Shown here in pieces: positions 1 to 5,327 of a stretch of 7,700 nucleotides of DNA. The stretch covers positions 1 to 7,700 of the forward strand of contig JAISDM010000269.1 of the NCBI GenBank assembly GCA_031264885.1, given 5' to 3'. Every line of letters begins with the position of its first letter. Positions within the stretch are counted from its first letter, which is position 1. Under the pieces are notes generated by a model. That model searched no databases, had not been told where the DNA came from, and worked only from the letters and a program-made list of their open reading frames with translations. The DNA comes from Peptococcaceae bacterium (lineage in GTDB: Bacteria > Bacillota > Peptococcia > DRI-13 > UBA5745). A program made the translations under genes and the position numbers.

Positions 1-365
1 AGGGCGGCGATGTCTTCCGTGGTGTGGTGAGAAACGCCCAATGTACTCCATGACCCCATCCCCATCCCCATCCCGATAAGCTTAACATTGCGCCTTTGGA
101 AGCATATGTCGTCACGCACAAACTCATAGGCGCGGTACGCGATAAAAGCGCCTGTGGTGTATACAAAAGGGATTTTGCCCATGGCGGCCATACCCGAGGC
201 GGCGGCGACCTTGTTCTGCTCCGCTATGCCAAAGTTGAAGCATTGTTTGGGAAAATCGCGGGCCATCAGGCTGTCGTAATCCGTGCCGCTGTCCGACAAC
301 AGGGAACACACGCGCTTGTCGCTTTGCATAATACGGTACAGCGCGGTTATATAGGCTTTCTGCAT
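1..365 (-). CDS. Transketolase-like ThDP enzyme, C-terminal subunit (3' end outside window)
   Basis: This is the pyrimidine-binding half of a split transketolase, which with the N-terminal subunit transfers two-carbon ketol units between sugars using thiamine diphosphate. I translated the 121 visible residues from the reverse strand. They begin MQKAYITALYRIM and carry the hallmark FNFGIAEQN, whose Glu49 should be the residue that activates the ThDP aminopyrimidine. IPFVYTTGAFIAYRAYEFVR follows, then LGVSHHTTEDIA, matching the G-x-T/S-H-H/Q segment of the family. Full subunits are about 300 residues, so well over half lies beyond the left edge. The start is set at 365 because a GGAGG motif sits 6 nt upstream; an ATG at 371 directly abuts that motif and is unlikely. 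The start overlaps the stop of the N-terminal subunit by 1 nt (TGATG). The glycine-rich stretch at residues 98-104 is Met-Gly repeated, where relatives have mixed small residues. The family call is firm; the substrate is unknown. Confidence 0.9.
   Translation of the reverse strand, partial: MQKAYITALYRIMQSDKRVCSLLSDSGTDYDSLMARDFPKQCFNFGIAEQNKVAAASGMAAMGKIPFVYTTGAFIAYRAYEFVRDDICFQRRNVKLIGMGMGMGSWSTLGVSHHTTEDIAA
54..74 (-). repeat. Hexanucleotide tandem repeat (CCCCAT on the plus strand, three copies)
   Basis: Three perfect copies of CCCCAT (54-71), followed by a partial CCC, lie inside the transketolase C-subunit gene. On the coding strand they are ATGGGG units giving Gly-Met-Gly-Met-Gly-Met-Gly at residues 98-104. 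The 6-bp unit changes length in frame, adding or removing Met-Gly. Confidence 0.85.
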
Positions 366-1187
366 CAACATCCTCCTTTCGCCGCGTCCAACTCATCTTG
401 CGTAATGCCTAACTCGGAGCAAAACACTTTTAATTCTCTCTTATTCGGCATCCGCCAATGCCAGGCCGGGTTGTTTTCCATAAGCGACAGTCCCTTGCCC
501 TTCACCGTACGCGCCACCAGACAGCGCGGTTTTCCGCCGTTCCATTTGCCTGTGAACGCTGATTTAAGCGACGCGGCGTCATGACCGTCGCAGGTCTTCA
601 CATCCCAGCCGAAGGACTCGAATTGCGCGCCCAGGTTGTCCGCGCCCATGATTTTTTCGATAAAATCCATCTTCTGTATGCGGTTGCTGTCGATAATGAC
701 CGTCAGATTGTCCAGGGAAAAAGCCGCCGCCGACATGACCGCTTCCCAGACGCTGCCCTCCTGACACTCTCCGTCGCCGACGACGGCATACACACGGTTG
801 GATTTGCCGTCTGTCTTCAGCGCGAGCGCCATTGCCCATACCGATGGAAAGTCCGTGACCCAGCGAGCCGGTTGACGCCTCCACACCGGGACATTCCAGC
901 CTGTTCGGCTCGCCGCCGAGCATCGTGCCCGGCCGGCAGAACGTCCACAGTTCTTTTTCGTCAAAATATCCCGCTTTGGCAAGCACCGCATATAGAGCGA
1001 GACTGCCGTGACCCTTGGAGAGTATGAGAACATCGCGCCCTTCCCAAGCGGGATTCCCGGGATCGTGCTTCATGACGCCGTCCAAATACAGCGCATGGAG
1101 TATTTCCACCAGCGAAAAAGCGCTGGCAAGATGCCCCGCGCCGCCGCTATAGGCCGCGAGAAAGATCTTTTTTCGCAATTCATTCAT
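365..1187 (-). CDS. Transketolase-like ThDP enzyme, N-terminal subunit, interrupted by a 1-nt frameshift
   Basis: This is the diphosphate-binding half of a split transketolase. From ATG 1187 the frame reads MNELRKKIFLAAYSGGAGHL (His19), LSKGHG (His60) and STGSLGHGLSIGMG to residue 118, then leaves frame; uncorrected it ends at 579. The other frame continues exactly where the family requires: MALALKTDGK, then VVGDGECQEGSVWEA (ThDP/metal motif GDG with Asn168 about 30 residues on), GKGLSLMENNPAWH, and the stop at 365. Removing one A at 832-833 gives one reading frame of 273 codons, the usual length for this subunit (about 270-285). The start overlaps the FkbH-like stop (ATGA) and has AGGTG 5 nt upstream. 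Every motif on both sides is intact, so a sequencing or assembly error, or a very recent mutation, is likelier than an old pseudogene. As written, no full-length subunit is made. Confidence 0.88.
372..376 (-). promoter_or_regulatory. Strong Shine-Dalgarno deciding the transketolase C-subunit start
   Basis: The minus strand reads AAAGGAGG, then ATGTTG, then ATG. The first ATG (371) touches the GGAGG and leaves no spacer; the second (365) has the normal 6-nt spacer and overlaps the upstream TGA. This favours 365 as the start. It is the strongest ribosome-binding site in the window. Confidence 0.75.
832..833 (-). other. Frameshift point in the transketolase N-terminal subunit
   Basis: Read on the minus strand, the site is GGT ATG GGC A ATG GCG CTC. 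One of the two A residues is surplus: without it the protein reads SIGMGMALALK, the normal transketolase sequence. With it the frame gives SIGMGNGARAED and a basic, non-conserved tail to base 579. The position is seen directly; whether the extra base is real or an error cannot be told from one sequence. Confidence 0.85.
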
Positions 1188-2962
1188 GGATTCACCTGGA
1201 TGTATTGATTTTTGTTTTCATAGCCGTCTTCGATATTGAGAGAATAGGTCTTGGCGCCGCTGCCGTCGGCGCCGTCGAGGGTGAAGCCCTGTCCTTCGTA
1301 GAAGCCGCGCACCATCCCGTTCTTCGCGGTGGGATAGTAGTAGCCTTTGATGGTCGTCACGCCGCGTTCCTTGCATCGGCGCGCCAGTTCGTCCATCATC
1401 GCGAACTCCATATCCCGCTTTAACACGCGGCAACTCATCAGCCACAGGACAATATGGCAGACGCCGCCGTCTGTTTCGCCTATGGCGACTGCCACGACGC
1501 CGTTGTCGCCGAATTTGTCCGACAGTCTGCCATACAGCGTGATGTATCGCGGGTCGGCGGCTGCGGCTTCTATTTCGGCCTGCGTGTATCGCCTGGTCGT
1601 CAGGTTGAACTGATTGGATTTGTTCGTCAGCTGCGCGACGCGCGACATATACATCGGCGCGAAGGGCTGGATCTCGGCGGTCATTTCCAGTGAGCGCAAG
1701 TATGCGCCATAATCAGTGAAGGTTGTTTCGAGTTTGCTTCGCGCCGCGTTATCCTTGTACTGCGCCACACGCTTATGGTCGTCCGCGGTAAGAGACGTCG
1801 CCTCGAAATACCCCTCGCGGTCAATCGCCCGAATGTAATGCTCCGGCTTCTCTCCGATTTCCGGCGCGGCCGCCTCGGGTATCTCCCGCCGCACGATTTC
1901 GCGCTCGGCGGGATTGTCGTCCACAAACACGAAGCTCTCCGGCAGCAGCGCCAAGGTGTGGGCGATGTCGGCGAGATTCTGGGATTTCGGCTCCCAGTTC
2001 GCCTTGATCAGGATAAAATCCTCAGGCGTGAGGGTCATATCGGGGCGGTTGAGTCCCGCCAGCGCGGCCTCTGTTGCGTTTTTGCTGACGACGTTGAGAA
2101 TAACGCCCAGCTGCTTATGCGCCTTAATGTATTCCTGGAACTCGCTGTATGCCTGACCTACCGGCGTTTCTTGCCCGACCTGCAGATTCTCCGCGCCGTC
2201 GTCACCGACGATCCCGCCCCACAGCGTGTCGTCCAGATCAAGGGCGAAGGCTTTCTTGTTCTTGCCGCAGAGCGATTTGATGATGTTCGCCACGCTCTGC
2301 GCCAGACGCGGGATTGCGGGCATGGCCAGCGCGTACTTATACATGTGCCAGTAGAACGGGTCGCTCCAGGCTTCCAAGCCGTAGTCGGCGGACAGCCAGT
2401 TGATGTCGTTGATGTAGAAATGATCGTGTGTCTGCGCGTATTCCGCGAATTTAAGGTTCAGCCGCGCGACAAAGTTCACGCGCCCATGGATGTCGCTCCC
2501 GTCGCGATTGCCCATCAGGCGCCAGAACGGGTATTCAAAATTGTTCTGGATGATAGGGCAGTGGTAGTCCGCCGTGAGCTTGTCCCACATGGCGACGAAC
2601 CGGTCGTATTCCACGTTCAGCAGCGCGTCAACGGCGTCCACGCTGTCTGTCAGCGCCGGATACCGCGTGATGTTGCGGTTGGACGTGTGGATAAAGATCA
2701 TATCCGGCTCGAACGCCGCAAGCGCCGCATTGGGAAACATGGCGTCCTGCCAATACTGCGCGTATTCGGATTCGTAGAACACAGCGCGTATGCCGTGGTT
2801 GAGCAAATAGAGGTCAAGCATTTTGATAATGCTGTCCGTGGTGGACCCGCCCAGTACGGCGACGCGCTTATCGAGCCACGCTGTGTTGGCGGCGAGAAGT
2901 TCGCGCTTTATGGCCTTGTTTTTTCTGTGGAGGTCGTCAGGGGGGATTGATGATATCCTCAT
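1184..2962 (-). CDS. FkbH-like protein (HAD-IIIC phosphatase domain plus GNAT-like C-terminus)
   Basis: The founding members of this family dephosphorylate 1,3-bisphosphoglycerate and load the glyceryl group onto an acyl carrier protein; relatives occur in many glycan clusters. At 592 aa it has the full family architecture. Residues 33-230 form an SGNH-like region, with VAVLGGSTTDS near its start and DPFYWH at 201-206. The HAD domain has ALDLDDTLWGGIVGDDG (Asp242 nucleophile, Asp244), SKN at 293-295, Lys320 and FVFVDDNPAER (Asp348, Asp349). The C-terminal part contains LTNKSNQFNLTTRRYTQAEI at 446-465 and LWLMSCRVLKRDME, typical of the GNAT-like end. All catalytic HAD residues appear present. 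Its start overlaps the cytidylyltransferase stop by ATGA, and the upstream Shine-Dalgarno match is weak, so translation probably depends on coupling. No acyl carrier protein gene is visible in the window. The family is confident; the glyceryl substrate is only inferred. Confidence 0.92.
   Translation of the reverse strand: MRISSIPPDDLHRKNKAIKRELLAANTAWLDKRVAVLGGSTTDSIIKMLDLYLLNHGIRAVFYESEYAQYWQDAMFPNAALAAFEPDMIFIHTSNRNITRYPALTDSVDAVDALLNVEYDRFVAMWDKLTADYHCPIIQNNFEYPFWRLMGNRDGSDIHGRVNFVARLNLKFAEYAQTHDHFYINDINWLSADYGLEAWSDPFYWHMYKYALAMPAIPRLAQSVANIIKSLCGKNKKAFALDLDDTLWGGIVGDDGAENLQVGQETPVGQAYSEFQEYIKAHKQLGVILNVVSKNATEAALAGLNRPDMTLTPEDFILIKANWEPKSQNLADIAHTLALLPESFVFVDDNPAEREIVRREIPEAAAPEIGEKPEHYIRAIDREGYFEATSLTADDHKRVAQYKDNAARSKLETTFTDYGAYLRSLEMTAEIQPFAPMYMSRVAQLTNKSNQFNLTTRRYTQAEIEAAAADPRYITLYGRLSDKFGDNGVVAVAIGETDGGVCHIVLWLMSCRVLKRDMEFAMMDELARRCKERGVTTIKGYYYPTAKNGMVRGFYEGQGFTLDGADGSGAKTYSLNIEDGYENKNQYIQVNP
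1193..1197 (-). promoter_or_regulatory. Shine-Dalgarno for the transketolase N-subunit
   Basis: AGGTG sits 5 nt before the ATG at 1187, inside the last codons of the FkbH-like gene. A second in-frame-looking ATG at 1183 is in a different frame, so 1187 is the start. Confidence 0.6.
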
Positions 2963-3711
2963 GCCAACACACCCGCTTCAATCTTCTCCTTGATCATCGC
3001 CCGCACCATCTCCAAATTCTTAGGCGTATCCACGCCGATTTGCCTGACAGTTGTATTGACGAGATGAACCGGAACAAAATACTCCAGATAACGCAGAAGC
3101 GTAATATCCTCAATCTGCTCCAGCGCCCCCGCGGGCGTATTGACGAAAAAATCCAGCGCGTTCTTGTTGTAACACTCTATCCCCACAAGCCGCTTGAGGG
3201 TAAAATCCACCGTCTTATACGGCAAGGGGATCATGCTCCGGCTGATAAACACGCACCGGCCCTCGGCGTTCACCGCGCACTTCATGCTGGCGCTGTCATA
3301 CGCTTCCACAGGGTCGTCAAAATCACGCATGAGAGAGCGCACCACATACTCATGTTCAAGCCAACTATCGCCGGGCGGTATGATGGCTTCTATCGACTCC
3401 GGCTCCACAAGCGGCTCGTCGCCGCAGACAACGGCGTAAAAGTCTGCCTTAATCTTGTCCGAAACCTCATGTACGCGATCAACATGCTTTGGATGCTTGT
3501 CGCTCGTCATCACGGCGTTCAGGCCGTATTGTCTGCACACCGCCATCACGCGGTCGTCGTCCACGGCGCAGATTACGTCTGACAAACCTTTAGCCTTTAT
3601 GGTCTGCTGATATACCCGCCACAGCATGGGTTTGCCGCAGATGTCGGCGAGAGGCTTGCCGGGTATGCGGCTTGATTCGTAGCGGGCCGGAATTACGGCG
3701 ATTGTTTTCAT
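2959..3711 (-). CDS. kdsB: KdsB-family CMP-sugar synthetase (cytidylyltransferase)
   Basis: KdsB enzymes couple CTP with Kdo or related 2-keto sugar acids to give CMP-sugars in the cytosol. The 250-aa length is normal for the family. The start IAVIPARYESSRIPGKPLAD (residues 4-23) is the nucleotide-binding signature, followed by GKPML. VVCGDEPLVEPESIE (94-108) holds the acidic metal/nucleotide motif, FISRSMIPLPY (155-165) and GIECYNKNALDFF the sugar-side motifs, and ALEQIEDITLLRYLE with IGVDTPKNLEMV the C-terminal end. One deviation stands out: the T-R-A-D-H-x-S-G-T-D/E-R loop of standard KdsB is here TSDKHPKHVDR (69-79), so SGT is replaced by KHV. This loop lies on the sugar-binding side in the family, so a substrate other than Kdo is possible. 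The start has AAGGA 9 nt upstream, and it overlaps both neighbours by 4 nt. The symbol denotes the family, not a proven Kdo substrate. Confidence 0.88.
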   Translation of the reverse strand: MKTIAVIPARYESSRIPGKPLADICGKPMLWRVYQQTIKAKGLSDVICAVDDDRVMAVCRQYGLNAVMTSDKHPKHVDRVHEVSDKIKADFYAVVCGDEPLVEPESIEAIIPPGDSWLEHEYVVRSLMRDFDDPVEAYDSASMKCAVNAEGRCVFISRSMIPLPYKTVDFTLKRLVGIECYNKNALDFFVNTPAGALEQIEDITLLRYLEYFVPVHLVNTTVRQIGVDTPKNLEMVRAMIKEKIEAGVLA

Positions 3712-5327
3712 TGCTGTATGTCCTTCCGCCGGTTAAGGATGCCGCGATGACGGGTCAGTTCTCTTTCCAGCACGGCGTTTTTCTCAACCTCTGCCTTCAA
3801 ACGCCGCCGGTAAGCGTTAAGCATCCCCTCGATTTCCATTATCCGCCGTTCTTCGGGAGTTGCGGGCGCCTTTACCTCCAGTTCCAGCCCAGAGTGTTCC
3901 AATACCTTGCTCATAGTATGATTCACCGCCATTCTTAATGTTTCTTTATCTGAAGAACAGATATACAGATATTCGTCTTCGAGCGAACTGTAAAATTCAT
4001 TGTCTTTCTGCTTTATTTTCCTAATACGAATGGGATAAACGCCTATTGTATCGATATCCGGCCGCGTCGCGTCGATAAACGCGCATCTGCCATCGTTATC
4101 CAGAAACAAAACAGCGCCGGTGCGCCGCCGCATAAATCCCGACCAATCACTTGCCGAAAGGTTATCTGCTTTGCCAACCACGACTGCCGCGTCGTCGTCG
4201 GTTTCGGCAAGCAGGCTGCAATGCCGAATTTTATGCATGGCATAACCGTTCATACGCGCCAAAGCGTCAAAGTGTACCGAGTCAACGCCGATCGTACAAA
4301 CATTGTCCGTCAAACCCGCAAACCGCAAAAACTCCATCGCCGCAAAATAACTGTGCGCGAACGAAAAGCTCCGCAAATAATCCATTGTAAGCTTTAACTT
4401 CCCATCATAAAAACTTCCAAAATTATCAATTGCGCTCGACCACACGGTAGCGGCGAGCGCCGGCCGCCTGTTGCAAACAAACGGCATGAGATCAGAAGGA
4501 AATACCTGATGGATCACCTCACAATTCGGGAAAATCTTTTTGTAGTACATCAAGTCCGTCGGGTGAGGCTTAAACACAAGATTGTAACCGTTCAAAAAGT
4601 AATCGCAGAAATATTGATATAGAGTGATATGCTCCTCAAATGTCAATTGTTTCAATTGACTGAAATACTGCGTGAATACAAGCGCGTCATTTTCATCAAA
4701 GTGAATGGAGTCTGGCACATTGAACATCCAACATAGTTCATGAAGGAATTCAGGGTCGTCCCTCTGTAATTCCCGTAACGCCGCCGGCAGATTGAAATCG
4801 ACTGTTTTACCCTCTAATCCCGCCAGCACTTCGGGTTTTTGCAAACTATAATCACAGACGACTTTTTTGAACAGAGGATTTGTGCCGTGGTAGATTCCGT
4901 ATTTAAGCGCTTTTTCGTGGTTGGGGTTAAACAGTACGCCATACTGGTCAACCGACGAATCAATGGCCATTAGATTTTCGGGAATGGACAACATCCCCGC
5001 CATTTCCTCAAAGTAGGTAAATGGTATCCCCGCTTCAACAAGATGTATGCCAAATGACGCCTGGCAGCCGCCCACATATATTTCATCAAACTTCTTTACA
5101 TCCATATCCTTTTCGGAAAATAAGTAGTCCAAAAAACTGTCGCCGCGCGGAAATTTAACTTTATCGTCCGAAAATATCCTGCGAATAATTTTTGATTCTG
5201 AAAGCCGAGGATATTTCTCCCATATTTTCCATGAGCATAAAAAAACGTCGTCTTCGGTAAACGGGCGCAGCATACACAACATTTCTGTAAGCTGATATAC
5301 AGTAAGAGCGGAAATTAATCTTTTCAT
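3708..5327 (-). CDS. Probable glycosyltransferase, bacterial sialyl/polysialyltransferase-like (GT-B), with C-terminal helix
   Basis: At 539 aa this is probably a cytosolic or membrane-peripheral transferase. Three short motifs occur in the order used by the GT52/GT38 sialyltransferase group: an acidic pair at FTYFEEMAG (Glu107-Glu108, equivalent to D/E-D/E-G), LVFKPHPTD (His255-Pro256, the HP motif for the CMP phosphate), and TVWSSAIDNFGS (Ser297-Ser298, the S-S/T motif). DEIYVGGCQASFG (81-93) fits the first strand-loop of an N-terminal Rossmann-like domain. Residues 380-460 look like a separate small domain, and 491-535 are charged and heptad-like, suggesting a coiled coil. There is no signal peptide or clear membrane segment. 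The start at 5327 overlaps the previous stop (ATGA) and has GGGAGG 10 nt upstream. The neighbouring CMP-sugar synthetase supports a CMP-sugar donor. Motif matches are short, so this remains a probable assignment; donor and acceptor are unknown. The gene is AT-richer than the downstream genes. Confidence 0.68.
   Translation of the reverse strand: MKRLISALTVYQLTEMLCMLRPFTEDDVFLCSWKIWEKYPRLSESKIIRRIFSDDKVKFPRGDSFLDYLFSEKDMDVKKFDEIYVGGCQASFGIHLVEAGIPFTYFEEMAGMLSIPENLMAIDSSVDQYGVLFNPNHEKALKYGIYHGTNPLFKKVVCDYSLQKPEVLAGLEGKTVDFNLPAALRELQRDDPEFLHELCWMFNVPDSIHFDENDALVFTQYFSQLKQLTFEEHITLYQYFCDYFLNGYNLVFKPHPTDLMYYKKIFPNCEVIHQVFPSDLMPFVCNRRPALAATVWSSAIDNFGSFYDGKLKLTMDYLRSFSFAHSYFAAMEFLRFAGLTDNVCTIGVDSVHFDALARMNGYAMHKIRHCSLLAETDDDAAVVVGKADNLSASDWSGFMRRRTGAVLFLDNDGRCAFIDATRPDIDTIGVYPIRIRKIKQKDNEFYSSLEDEYLYICSSDKETLRMAVNHTMSKVLEHSGLELEVKAPATPEERRIMEIEGMLNAYRRRLKAEVEKNAVLERELTRHRGILNRRKDIQQ

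Noticed and set aside
124..396. Minus-strand 90-codon frame near the left end
   Set aside because: It overlaps the transketolase C-subunit in another frame; only the frame from 365 gives the conserved GIAEQN and SHHTTEDIA motifs.
826..842. Programmed ribosomal frameshifting at the transketolase break
   Set aside because: There is no X-XXY-YYZ slippery heptamer, and transketolase subunits are not known to use recoding; an error or a mutation is simpler.
1775..2950. Open plus-strand frame of 391 codons opposite the FkbH-like gene
   Set aside because: The minus strand encodes a complete FkbH-like protein with all HAD motifs; the plus-strand translation is rich in Arg, Val and His, as expected of the complement of a GC-rich gene, and has no recognisable domain.
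2947..3582. Open plus-strand frame opposite the KdsB-like gene
   Set aside because: The minus-strand protein has clear cytidylyltransferase motifs over its full length; the plus-strand product resembles nothing.
4642..4660. Perfect inverted repeat GTCAATTG-TTT-CAATTGAC, terminator-like
   Set aside because: It lies inside the glycosyltransferase gene, has no T-run, is AT-rich, and is explained by a repeated Gln-Leu codon pair (QLKQL).
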